A DNA stretch of 64,000 bases, from positions 186,001 through 250,000 of the forward strand of contig NC_013858.1 in NCBI RefSeq assembly GCF_000010725.1, given 5' to 3'. Source of the stretch: Azospirillum sp. B510 (GTDB lineage: Bacteria; Pseudomonadota; Alphaproteobacteria; Azospirillales; Azospirillaceae). How positions within the stretch are numbered: the stretch's first letter is position 1; every line of letters starts with the position of its first letter. Of this stretch, positions 27,801-34,665 are shown piece by piece. Below the pieces are notes generated by a model. That model worked only from the letters and a program-made list of their open reading frames with translations. It was not told the DNA's origin and did not search any database. The position numbers were made by a program, and so were the translations under genes.

Positions 27801-28273
27801 CCGAGACGGCGGCGGTGCCGCCTGTTCCGGCCCAGACCGTTGCCGCGCCGTCTTCCGCCGTACCGGAGGCGGAGCCTTGGCACATGGCGCCGCTGTTGGA
27901 TGCCGGGCAGGCCGACTCCCTGCGCGCGGTGATCGGCGAGGACGCCTGGGCGCGGACGGTGGCCGCTTTCCGGCGCACGGTCGCCGAAAACGTGGCAGCC
28001 ATCGGCGAGGCCGCCCACCGGGAGGATGGACCCGATTCGGCGCTTCTGGCCCGCATCGCCCACATCCTGAAGGGCACGGCCGCCAACATCGGCGCCGTGC
28101 GCCTGAGCCGTCTGGCCGCGCATCTGGAACAGAGGACGCGGAGTCCTGGGGGCTTGTCCGCCGGCGACCCGCTGCCCGACGCCGTCGAGCCCGTCGCGGA
28201 CGCCACCCTGGACGCGCTTTCCACCTACCGCCAGCCGGCGGCGATGTCCGGGGTGGAGCGCGCGCCAATCTGA
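24866..28273 (+). CDS. large hybrid sensor kinase (Cache-PAS-PAS-HisKA-HATPase-REC-Hpt)
   Basis: 1135-aa kinase with a full phosphorelay. TM1 (about 8-33), a periplasmic double-Cache-like sensor (LLVQLAVIDEHGDLIHTSVE, LYIGKPVFGRASGKWSIQLT) and TM2 (about 285-310) come first. Two PAS domains follow, each introduced by LASSEARxR. HisKA has His599 in FLATMSHEIRTPMNG; HATPase has NLVGNALKFT and GGTGLGLAIS. The receiver has Asp900 (LVLMDVQMPVMDG) and the Hpt domain has His1066 (RIAHILKGTAANIG). All catalytic residues look intact. Final phosphate acceptors are likely the receivers in this cluster. Confidence 0.94.
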   Translation: MGRRLQLQGFILAIWTVTLAITAGLCIAALMLVRYDEAEAMARAERDSGNIARVVAEQATRTIAEADQNLMFLIDDYHDHGDAWSPNVGRMLRQLVERSGLLVQLAVIDEHGDLIHTSVEAAPARIHLADREHFRVHANSRTAGLYIGKPVFGRASGKWSIQLTRRIENSDGSFAGVLVASMDPFFLGRSLEELDVGLNGSVAIIGTDGVLRARSMMNDRIIGRDIGEAPMLVMARHQPAGFLRSVSVIDGISRLQSFRTLSSYPLIVSAAFDEAAFLADTWRRQQIYLLAAAVCSACLIGLALLATRQTARLSTLARQLASSEARFRDQAETASDWFWEMDADLRFSDFAGPLVPHIANDTLPTGLRREDVALREPGDAAKWDQHRQTMERREPFRNFRYRVMTAAGLRYFSVSGRPIFGQDGGFQGYRGSATDITERELAANRLASSEARYRAMFEAVGQPIVTIDEHGTVDAFNRAAERLFGYRAAEVVGGPMTRLMPSAVGAVHDGLLATYREGDGEGSIPRVGMRELTGRRKDGGEFPLEATLAGWREGDRRYVTGALRDVTVQREIEASLRRAKEAADQANRAKGEFLATMSHEIRTPMNGVLGALALVEGPNLNDEQRQLLDVANRSGNALLQIIDDILDLSKLEAGKAEVEPVDFELRAVLRDSIDLLEPAACGRGLFLTQEVEPAVPDHVRADLRRIRQVLVNLVGNALKFTNRGGVAVRVGLEGDAVADGSFLLRFEVADTGIGIPEEVQPTLFRRFTQADSSTTRRFGGTGLGLAISRELVTLMGGTIGVASAEGKGSTFWFTVRCDRAAAGPAGRSAMPGAPEPAAAGRPVAEPAAGLHVLVAEDNEINRDIVVTMLCRAGHRVTAVEDGLQAVRLAEEGGFDLVLMDVQMPVMDGVTATRHIRAMPGKAGSLPIVALTGNVMPAHRAEYLAAGMTAYLTKPIVPADLREVLAMVAGSRPAAGMYRPETAAVPPVPAQTVAAPSSAVPEAEPWHMAPLLDAGQADSLRAVIGEDAWARTVAAFRRTVAENVAAIGEAAHREDGPDSALLARIAHILKGTAANIGAVRLSRLAAHLEQRTRSPGGLSAGDPLPDAVEPVADATLDALSTYRQPAAMSGVERAPI

Positions 28274-28277
28274 CGCA

Positions 28278-28505
28278 ATGGAAGTTGCCGTCAGACCGAG
28301 CATCTGTCCGAGGTCCAGCGCGATATGCGGGAGGTGGTCGGGAGCACCGAGGTGGATCGCCGCCGCCGCCCGCGTCAAGTCCGGCGCCAACGGACGACTG
28401 CACGTGAAGTTCGAGCTGTCCGACACCGACCAGGAGCTGTTCGGCCACGAGGTGGACCGCCTGACGCGCGGGCTGACGCCGATGGAGATGGAGATGGCGG
28501 CCTGA
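28278..28505 (+). pseudogene. possible broken small gene
   Basis: A 75-codon frame whose second half reads like protein (RLHVKFELSDTDQELFGHEV, DRLTRGLTPMEMEMAA) while the first half does not. A better-looking first half (HLSEVQRDMREVVGSTEVD) sits one frame over, upstream at about 28301-28357. A single frameshift would join them. I recognise no family. Either a decayed gene, or chance coding-like sequence between two convergent genes. Confidence 0.25.
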
Positions 28506-28552
28506 CCGGCCTGGCGACATGCCAGGGCCGGATACCGGGAGGAGACGGCCGA

Positions 28553-29353
28553 CTACAGCCCGATGAAGGGCTGCATCAGCCGTCCCATCAGTCCGGTGAA
28601 GCGCAGCGGCGCGTCCGTCGCGATCAGGCAGACGCAGTCGCGGTGGCTGTCGGCGATGGGTTGGTGGTTGGTGTCGCCATCGACCTCCGCCAGATCGCCG
28701 GGGCCGTAGCGGCCGAGTTCGTCGGCGAAATGGCCGCTCAGCACCACGGTCAGCTCCAGCCCGCCATGGCCGTGATGGGGCAGGGCGGTGCCGGGGGCGA
28801 TGCGCAGAAGCTGGGCCGCCCCGCCCGAGGCGGTGCGCGGCAGCAGCTCCACCCGGCGCACGCCGGGGGCCAGACGCTGCCAGCACAGCCCATCGAGAGA
28901 CGGGTTGGTGAGAGACGGGCGGGCGACAGACGGGCGATCGAGGGACGGGTTATCCGGTGACGTGCCGTCCGGCAAGGGGATGTAGGCGCGCAGCGGGTGC
29001 GGCAGGGCCGGCGCCGTGCCGGTCGCGCGCGGATGCCTGGCCGCCGACACCGGCCGGCCGCGCGGCGGGGCGGCGGACATGGCCTTGCAGGGGTTGGCGG
29101 GCGCCTCCTCCCGGTCCAGGCGGTCGAGCATGGCGTCCAGTGACAGGCTTTCCAGCGGTTCCGGCGGCAAGTCCTCCAGCAGCGCGCCGCCCAGCGCCTC
29201 GACCTGCGCCAGCGTGGCGCGGCAGTCCGGGCAATGGGCGAGATGGACGGCCACGGCCAGCGACAGCCCTTCTCCCAGGCTGCCCGCGCCATAGGCCACC
29301 AGCAGCGCGTCGCTGGGGTGGTGGTTCGGCAGGAAGAGTTGGCGGGCGGTCAT
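28553..29353 (-). CDS. chrR: ChrR-type zinc anti-sigma factor with cupin domain
   Basis: 266-aa anti-sigma factor. The N-terminal zinc anti-sigma domain has an early His (NHHPSDALLVAY) and H-x3-C-x2-C in VHLAHCPDCRATL, as in Rhodobacter ChrR, which holds RpoE until singlet oxygen or peroxides release it. The C-terminal cupin keeps its metal ligands (PHHGHGGLELTVVLSGHF, then NHQP). Between them lies a linker with a 5-residue repeat (NPSLD, RPSVA, RPSLT, NPSLD) not expected in the family. Its ATG overlaps the rpoE stop (ATGA), so sigma and anti-sigma are made together. Confidence 0.93.
   Translation of the reverse strand: MTARQLFLPNHHPSDALLVAYGAGSLGEGLSLAVAVHLAHCPDCRATLAQVEALGGALLEDLPPEPLESLSLDAMLDRLDREEAPANPCKAMSAAPPRGRPVSAARHPRATGTAPALPHPLRAYIPLPDGTSPDNPSLDRPSVARPSLTNPSLDGLCWQRLAPGVRRVELLPRTASGGAAQLLRIAPGTALPHHGHGGLELTVVLSGHFADELGRYGPGDLAEVDGDTNHQPIADSHRDCVCLIATDAPLRFTGLMGRLMQPFIGL
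28892..28952. repeat. 15-bp imperfect tandem repeat in chrR linker
   Basis: About four 15-bp units around GAGAGACGGG (plus-strand reading) encode the PSL(D/T) pentapeptide repeat between the zinc and cupin domains. The units stay in frame. Confidence 0.6.
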
Positions 29354-29979
29354 CGGTCGTCATCTCCCAGCGCCTTGCGGATCTTGAGCATGGCCAGCCG
29401 CAGGCGCGATTTCACGGTTCCCAGCGGAACATTCAGCCGATCGGCGATGGCCGGATGGGCGAGGTCGGCGAAGAAGGACAGCCGCACCACCTCCGCCTGT
29501 TCCGGCGTCAGCGCCGCCAGCGCGCCGCGCAGGCGGCGGGCCCGGCGGTCGCCGTCGACAAGCTCGTCGGCGCCCGGTCGGTCGTCCTCATGCTCCAGCA
29601 ACTCGTCGTCCGAAACCTCCGGATGGCGTTCACGGCGCAGAGCGTCGATGCGCAGGTTGCGGGCGATGGTGAAGACCCAGGTCGCCGCCTGCGCCTTCGC
29701 CGGATCGTAGAGTGCCGCCTTGCGCCACACCGACAGCAGCGTATCCTGCGCCAGATCCTCCGCCCGCTGCGCCGGCATGCCCAGCTTCAGCATGTAGGAC
29801 TTCACCCGCGGCGCGAAATGGGCGAACAGCCGGGCGAAGGCCAGCCGGTCGCCCGCCGCCACAGCGACCAGATCGGCCGACAGCGCCGCGGCCTCCTCGC
29901 ACAGGCCGTCTGCCTGACCGGTTCCAGAGCGGTCCGGTCCGGCGGCGGGCGTCAGAAGGGTGGCCAATCGAGCGATCAT
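29350..29979 (-). CDS. rpoE: ECF RNA polymerase sigma factor, RpoE-ChrR type
   Basis: 209-aa ECF sigma. Region 2 spans LAFARLFAHFAPRVKSYMLK to ATWVFTIARNLRIDALRRER, and region 4 includes LTPEQAEVVRLSFFADLAHP and NVPLGTVKSRLRLAMLKIRK. It pairs with the ChrR gene overlapping its stop. The ATG at 29979 lies only about nine bases past the -10 element of a promoter of the type this sigma should read, so the message would be nearly leaderless; an internal GTG further in is the alternative. A frame open to 30120 would start upstream of the promoter and is rejected. Role: response to singlet oxygen or related photo-oxidative stress. Confidence 0.93.
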   Translation of the reverse strand: MIARLATLLTPAAGPDRSGTGQADGLCEEAAALSADLVAVAAGDRLAFARLFAHFAPRVKSYMLKLGMPAQRAEDLAQDTLLSVWRKAALYDPAKAQAATWVFTIARNLRIDALRRERHPEVSDDELLEHEDDRPGADELVDGDRRARRLRGALAALTPEQAEVVRLSFFADLAHPAIADRLNVPLGTVKSRLRLAMLKIRKALGDDDR

Positions 29980-29987
29980 GGCCTGAA

Positions 29988-30013
29988 TACGCCCGCATTT
30001 CGGCTTCGGATCA
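29988..30013 (-). promoter_or_regulatory. ECF-type promoter of rpoE-chrR
   Basis: Reading leftward, TGATCC (30013-30008), 16 bases, CGTA (29991-29988). The -35 equals the published RpoE -35 of Rhodobacter sphaeroides. Spacing and both elements are identical to the two other copies in this window (30085-30110 and 35475-35500). Autoregulation of rpoE follows. Confidence 0.8.
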
Positions 30014-30084
30014 CCGGCTCCGCGTCTTTTCGCCGCTGCCCGTCCGTCCGTCCATCGGCTGGCGGCGATGCGTGGGCGGGGCGA

Positions 30085-30110
30085 TGATCCAACCGAGTTC
30101 CGCCACCGTA
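30085..30110 (+). promoter_or_regulatory. ECF-type promoter of amine oxidase operon
   Basis: TGATCC (30085-30090), 16 bases, CGTA (30107-30110), about 85 bases before the ATG at 30196. Same elements and spacing as the divergent rpoE promoter, from which it is separated by about 70 bases. Confidence 0.8.
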
Positions 30111-30195
30111 TCCGTATCATACGGGCAAGGGCCTACCCATTTCGGGCCGGTGCCGCGCCTGGACATCCTCAAGACCCCGGAGAGGGCCGTCCATC

Positions 30196-31593
30196 ATGCC
30201 GCTTTCAGCGCCTTCCCCCTCCGCTCCGGGTCCGCTCGACATCGCGGTCGTCGGCGCCGGCATCGCCGGGCTGTCGGCGGCCTGGCTGTTGTCGAAACGG
30301 CACCACGTCACCCTCTATGAGAAGGAGGACCGGCCGGGCGGGCACGCCAACACGGTGGAGTCCGGCCCGCTGGAGGCCGGGGGCGCCGGTCCGGTCGATA
30401 CCGGCTTCATCGTCTACAACGAACCCTGCTATCCCAATCTGGTGGCTCTGTTCGAGCATCTGGGCGTGGCCACGCGGGCGACGGACATGAGCTTCGCCGC
30501 CTCGCTCGACGGCGGGCGGGTGGAATATGCCGGCAGTTCGCTCGGTACCCTCTTCGCGCAGAAGCGCAACCTGCTGCGCCCGCGCTTCTGGCGGATGATC
30601 GCCGACCTGCTGCGCTTCTATCGCGAGGCGCCCGGTCTGCTGACCGATCCGGCGGCGGAGACGCTGACGCTGGGCGACGTGCTGGACCGTGGCGGCTATT
30701 CCGACGCCTTCATCCGCGACCATCTGCTGCCGATGGCCGCCGCCATCTGGTCGACCCCGGCGGAGTCGATGCGGGGCCATCCCGCCGCCGCCTTCATCCG
30801 CTTCTGCGAAAACCACGGGCTGCTGAAGATCACCGGCCGGCCGGTCTGGCGCACGGTGGAGGGTGGCAGCCGCAGCTATGTCGAGCGCATCCTGGCCGAC
30901 ATGCCGGGGGCGCTGCGCCTGAACCGCGCCATCGAGGGCATTGCCCGCGAGGAGGGCCGCGTGCTGGTGCGCGATCGCCGCGGCACGCTGCGCGCCCACG
31001 ACCATGTGGTGCTGGCGACCCATGCCGATCAGGCGCTGGCCCTGCTGGAGGATGCCGGCGAGGAGGAGCGCCGGCTGCTGGGCGCCTTCGGCTACGAGCG
31101 CAACCTCGCCATCCTCCACACCGACGACAGCCTGATGCCGAGGCGCCGCGCGGTGTGGTCGAGCTGGAACTATCTGGCCGGGCGCGGGGAGAACGGCGCC
31201 GGGGACGGGCGCGACGCCGTCTGCGTCACCTATTGGATGAACCGGCTCCAGGGCTTCCTGCCGCGCGGGCGCGACCTGTTCGTCACGTTGAACCCGATCC
31301 GGCCGCCGCGCGAGGGCAGCATCCTGCGCAGCGTGCTCTACGACCATCCCATCTTCGGCATGGAGGCGCTGGCGGCGCAACGGGAGTTGTGGAGCCTGCA
31401 AGGCCGGCGGCGCACCTGGTTCGCCGGCTCCTATTTCGGCGCCGGCTTCCACGAGGACGGGGCGCAGGCCGGGCTGGCGGTGGCGGAGGCGCTGGGCGGC
31501 CTGTCCCGGCCCTGGACGGTGGCGAACCCGTCCGGCCGCATCCATGTCGGCCCGGCGCCGGAGCCGCGGGTGGCGGCGCTGGAGACGGCGTGA
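30196..31593 (+). CDS. FAD-dependent amine-oxidase-like protein (ChrR/RpoE-regulon type)
   Basis: 465-aa flavoprotein. The Rossmann motif is DIAVVGAGIAGLSAAWLLS followed by YEKEDRPGGHANTVE. The rest is the amine-oxidase/NAD(P)-binding fold, with the flavin closing segment YFGAGFHEDGAQAGLAVAEA near the C-terminus. In many proteobacteria this gene sits with DUF1365, a cyclopropane-fatty-acid-synthase-like enzyme and rpoE-chrR, and is thought to act on membrane lipids. First gene of the operon. Its TGA shares one base with the next ATG. Confidence 0.9.
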   Translation: MPLSAPSPSAPGPLDIAVVGAGIAGLSAAWLLSKRHHVTLYEKEDRPGGHANTVESGPLEAGGAGPVDTGFIVYNEPCYPNLVALFEHLGVATRATDMSFAASLDGGRVEYAGSSLGTLFAQKRNLLRPRFWRMIADLLRFYREAPGLLTDPAAETLTLGDVLDRGGYSDAFIRDHLLPMAAAIWSTPAESMRGHPAAAFIRFCENHGLLKITGRPVWRTVEGGSRSYVERILADMPGALRLNRAIEGIAREEGRVLVRDRRGTLRAHDHVVLATHADQALALLEDAGEEERRLLGAFGYERNLAILHTDDSLMPRRRAVWSSWNYLAGRGENGAGDGRDAVCVTYWMNRLQGFLPRGRDLFVTLNPIRPPREGSILRSVLYDHPIFGMEALAAQRELWSLQGRRRTWFAGSYFGAGFHEDGAQAGLAVAEALGGLSRPWTVANPSGRIHVGPAPEPRVAALETA

Positions 31594-32408
31594 TGGCGGC
31601 GGCGCCCTTCGCCTCCGGCCTCTATCTCGGCCAGGTGATGCATCACCGGGTCAGGCCGGTGCGCCATCGCCTGTCCTACCGGGTGTTCAGCCTGTTGGCC
31701 GATCTCGACGAGCTGCCCCGGCTCGACCGCGCGCTGCGGCTGTTCGCCCACAATCATTTCGGGCTGATCGGTTTCAATGACCGCGATTTCGGGCCGCTGG
31801 ACGGTGAATACGGCGCGCTGAAGGGCTGGGCCGAGGGCCAACTCGCCGCCGCCGGGATCGAGGGCGGCGGTCCGGTGCGGCTGCTGTGCTTCCCGCGGGT
31901 TCTGGGTTTCGTCTTCAACCCGCTCTCCGTCTGGTTCTGCCACCGCCGCGACGGATCGCTGGCCGCCATCATCCATGAGGTGAGCAACACCTTCGGCCAG
32001 CGCCACGCCTATCTGATCCCGGCGGCGCCGGGTCCCGACGGGCTGGTGCGCCAGCGCTGCGACAAGGGCTTCTACGTCTCGCCCTTCATGGATATGGAGA
32101 CCGCCTATCATTTCCGCATCCGCCCGCCCGGCGGCGAGGCGGGGGAGCCGCTGGCCGTCTCCATCCGCCAGACCGATGCCGAGGGGCCGGTGCTGCACGC
32201 CGCGCTGACGGCGACGCGGGTGGAGCTGACCGACGGCGCCATCCTCGGCGCCTGGGCCCGCCATCCGCTGATGACCGCCAAGGTGGTCGCCGGCATCCAT
32301 TGGGAGGCGCTGCATCTGTGGCGCAAGGGGCTGGCGATCCGCCCGCGCCCGCCGGCGCCGGCGCATCCCGTGACCGTGGTCAAGGCCGTCCTTCCGACCC
32401 GTTCCTGA
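31593..32408 (+). CDS. DUF1365 family protein
   Basis: 271-aa protein. Family features are HHRVRPVRHRLSYRVFSLLA, FNPLSVWFCHRRDGSL, EVSNTFGQRHAYLIP and KGFYVSPFMDMETAYHFRI. DUF1365 proteins regularly accompany the cyclopropane-fatty-acid-synthase-like methyltransferase and amine oxidase, and are presumed to work in fatty-acid or lipid modification. The biochemical role is unknown. The start is fixed by the TGATG junction with the amine oxidase gene. Confidence 0.93.
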   Translation: MAAAPFASGLYLGQVMHHRVRPVRHRLSYRVFSLLADLDELPRLDRALRLFAHNHFGLIGFNDRDFGPLDGEYGALKGWAEGQLAAAGIEGGGPVRLLCFPRVLGFVFNPLSVWFCHRRDGSLAAIIHEVSNTFGQRHAYLIPAAPGPDGLVRQRCDKGFYVSPFMDMETAYHFRIRPPGGEAGEPLAVSIRQTDAEGPVLHAALTATRVELTDGAILGAWARHPLMTAKVVAGIHWEALHLWRKGLAIRPRPPAPAHPVTVVKAVLPTRS

Positions 32409-32432
32409 CCGATTCCAAGAAGGTTTTTCCCC

Positions 32433-33683
32433 ATGACCGACATCGCTGCGACCACGCTTCGGCGTCACCCCCGCTGGCTGCGTCTGGTGACCGGGCGCGA
32501 CCTGTGGACCGGCATTCTGGCGCGGATGGCCAGTCGCGTCCGCCGGGGCGAGCTGACCCTGCGCCTGCCCGACGGGCGGACGATGTGCGTCGGCGACCCG
32601 GCCGGGGGACCACGGGCCGACCTGACCCTGCTGGACGATGCGGCGGCGCGGCGGCTGATGCTGGGCGGCGGCATCGGCATGGCGGAGGCCTATGGCGACG
32701 GGCTGTGGCGCAGCGACGACCTGCCGGCCCTGATCGAGCTGGCGATCCATAACGAGGCGGAGTTGGGCAGCGGGCTCGACGGCAGCCTGCTGGCCGGGCT
32801 GGTCAACCGGCTGTTCCACCGCAGCCGCGCCAACTCCCGCCGCGGCAGCCGCCGCAACATCGCCTTCCATTACGACCTGGGCAACGACTTCTACCGGCTT
32901 TGGCTCGACCCCGGCATGACCTATTCCTCGGCGCTTTACGAGGGGGAGGATCAGAGCCTGGAGCAGGCGCAGGACGCCAAGATCGCCCGCGCCGCCGATC
33001 TGCTGCGACTGGGTGTCGGTGACCGGGTGCTGGAGATCGGCTGTGGCTGGGGCGGCATGGCGGAGCATCTGGCGGCGCGCCGTGGCGCCGCGGTCGTCGG
33101 GCTGACCCTGTCGGCGGAGCAGTTGGCCTTCGCCGGCACCCGGATGGAGCGGGCGGGCTTGGCCGACCGGGTCGATCTGCGCCTGATGGACTATCGCGAC
33201 GTCGGCGGCAGTTTCGACCGCATCGTCTCCATCGAGATGATCGAGGCGGTGGGGGAGGAGCATTGGCCGCGCTACTTCGCCACCTTGCGCGACCGGCTGG
33301 TCCCCGGCGGGGCGGCGGTGATCCAGGCCATCACCATCGACGACGCCCGTTTCCCGCTCTACCGCCGCAACTGCGACTTCATCCAGCGCCACATCTTCCC
33401 CGGCGGCCTGCTGCCCTGCCCGTCGGCCCTGCGCGCCGAGGCGGCGCGGGCCGGGCTGGTCGTCGATCATGTGGAAAGCTTCGGCGCCTCCTACGCCCGG
33501 ACCTGCGCCGAATGGCGCCGCCGCTTCCACGCGGCCGAGGCCCAGGTGGCGGCGCTTGGTTTCGACGCGCGGTTCCGCCGTCTGTGGGACTATTACCTCG
33601 CCTATTGCGAGGCCGGCTTCCGCGCCGGGACCATCGATGTCGGGTTCTGGCGCTTCCGCCGGCCCGATACCCGCCAGCCGTGA
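32433..33683 (+). CDS. cyclopropane-fatty-acyl-phospholipid synthase family methyltransferase
   Basis: 416-aa SAM-dependent lipid methyltransferase. SAM motif I is VLEIGCGWGGMAEHLAARRG, preceded by FHYDLGNDFYRLWLDPGMTY, a hallmark of the CFA synthase family. The C-terminal half keeps SIEMIEAVGEEHW and CDFIQRHIFPGGLLPCPS. It transfers a one-carbon unit to unsaturated acyl chains in the membrane. In the Rhodobacter RpoE regulon such enzymes contribute to modified (including furan-type) fatty acids. AAGAAGG lies 9 bases before the ATG. Member of the ECF-controlled operon. Confidence 0.93.
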   Translation: MTDIAATTLRRHPRWLRLVTGRDLWTGILARMASRVRRGELTLRLPDGRTMCVGDPAGGPRADLTLLDDAAARRLMLGGGIGMAEAYGDGLWRSDDLPALIELAIHNEAELGSGLDGSLLAGLVNRLFHRSRANSRRGSRRNIAFHYDLGNDFYRLWLDPGMTYSSALYEGEDQSLEQAQDAKIARAADLLRLGVGDRVLEIGCGWGGMAEHLAARRGAAVVGLTLSAEQLAFAGTRMERAGLADRVDLRLMDYRDVGGSFDRIVSIEMIEAVGEEHWPRYFATLRDRLVPGGAAVIQAITIDDARFPLYRRNCDFIQRHIFPGGLLPCPSALRAEAARAGLVVDHVESFGASYARTCAEWRRRFHAAEAQVAALGFDARFRRLWDYYLAYCEAGFRAGTIDVGFWRFRRPDTRQP

Positions 33684-33713
33684 GCCGGGGAGGCCGGCGA
33701 TGAGGATCTGGCG

Positions 33714-34241
33714 ATGAGGATCGGGGATTTCGCCGGCAACGCGCCGGAATTGCGGATCGAGCGCTATTTCGCCGGGCGCACCCAGGCCTGGGGCCAGTTC
33801 GAGGACCGTTTCGGCAGGCTGCGCCGCAGCTTCACCGTCGCCATCGACGGAGGGTGGGACGGGCGGGAACTGGTGCTGGACGAGCGGTTCCTCTATGCCG
33901 ATGGCGAGACCGACCGCCGGGTCTGGCGCATCGTGAAAAGCGGCGAGGGCCGCTATGAGGGGCGGGCCGACGACGTGATCGGCACGGCGCGCGGCCAATC
34001 GGCCGGCAACGCGCTGAACTGGACTTATGAGATGGCGCTGAAGGTCGGCGGCGACCGCTGGCGCGTGCGCTTCGACGACTGGATGTGGCTTCAGCCCGGC
34101 GATGCGCTGGTCAACCGGGCCAATGTCTATCGCTGGGGCCTGTGGATCGGCACGGTCAGCCTGTTCTTCCTGCCCGAAGGCCGGTTGGCGCGGCCGGATG
34201 CCGTCACTCCGGCGGCACGGCCCCCAACCGCCGCCGAATGA
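33714..34241 (+). CDS. DUF3833 family protein
   Basis: 175-aa protein. ERYFAGRTQAWGQFEDRFGR, RRSFTVAIDGGWDG and LNWTYEMALKVGGDRWRVRF then WMWLQPGDALVNRANVYRWG are family features. DUF3833 proteins recur in rpoE-chrR lipid clusters, usually with a lipoprotein signal; here no signal is seen, so this form may be cytoplasmic. A 14-bp tandem duplication (GCGATGAGGATCTG) precedes the start, leaving a five-codon mini-frame at 33700 whose TGA overlaps this ATG. The last 38 bases overlap the end of the convergent NTF2-like gene. Confidence 0.9.
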   Translation: MRIGDFAGNAPELRIERYFAGRTQAWGQFEDRFGRLRRSFTVAIDGGWDGRELVLDERFLYADGETDRRVWRIVKSGEGRYEGRADDVIGTARGQSAGNALNWTYEMALKVGGDRWRVRFDDWMWLQPGDALVNRANVYRWGLWIGTVSLFFLPEGRLARPDAVTPAARPPTAAE

Positions 34242-34665
34242 GGCGCAGCGGCGCGCCCAGCAGCGGCAGGCGCAGATAGAGATGCTCGCCCGAATCCCAA
34301 TGGTCGATATGCTCGCTCACCCGGCCGTCGTCAGCCTGCCGCACCTCGCTGGTGCCGATCACGTCCATCCGGCCGACGCCGGTGACCGTCGCCTCGAAGC
34401 GCCAGCGCAGGATCGCCAGATCGTCGGCGAACAGCCGGTGGGTGACGGTGAAGCGCAGATCGCGGCAGCCGTCGAGCGTGTGGAGCAGCACCGCCCGCAG
34501 CGCGTCGCGGCCATGGGCGTCGTTGAAGGGGTCGCGGAACCGCACCTCCGGCACCGTCAGCGCCGGCAGCCGGTCGAGCGTGGCGTGGCCGAGCGTCTCG
34601 AAGAAGCCGGCCCAGCCATCCAGCCCCTTCCTTCTGCGCTCCTGCCGTTCGATGTCGTCGGTCAT
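34204..34665 (-). CDS. SnoaL/NTF2-like protein of the RpoE cluster
   Basis: 153-aa protein with the NTF2-like cone fold: FFETLGHATLDRLPALTVPE, then VRFRDPFNDAHGRDALRAVL. This is the small partner often next to the SDR in rpoE-chrR clusters. Enzymatic role not established. Its ATG overlaps the SDR stop (ATGA), so it is coupled to that gene, and its 3' end overlaps the DUF3833 gene antisense by 38 bases. Confidence 0.85.
   Translation of the reverse strand: MTDDIERQERRRKGLDGWAGFFETLGHATLDRLPALTVPEVRFRDPFNDAHGRDALRAVLLHTLDGCRDLRFTVTHRLFADDLAILRWRFEATVTGVGRMDVIGTSEVRQADDGRVSEHIDHWDSGEHLYLRLPLLGAPLRLIRRRLGAVPPE

Noticed and set aside
24659..28426. Open frame of more than 1200 codons on the minus strand across the hybrid kinase gene
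   Set aside because: It is antisense to a gene with full kinase, receiver and Hpt motifs. Its translation is His/Arg/Gln-rich low complexity without domains, a common shadow in GC-rich DNA.
31431..33998. 855-codon minus-strand frame across the DUF1365 and methyltransferase genes
   Set aside because: Shadow of well-supported genes on the other strand; no family resemblance.
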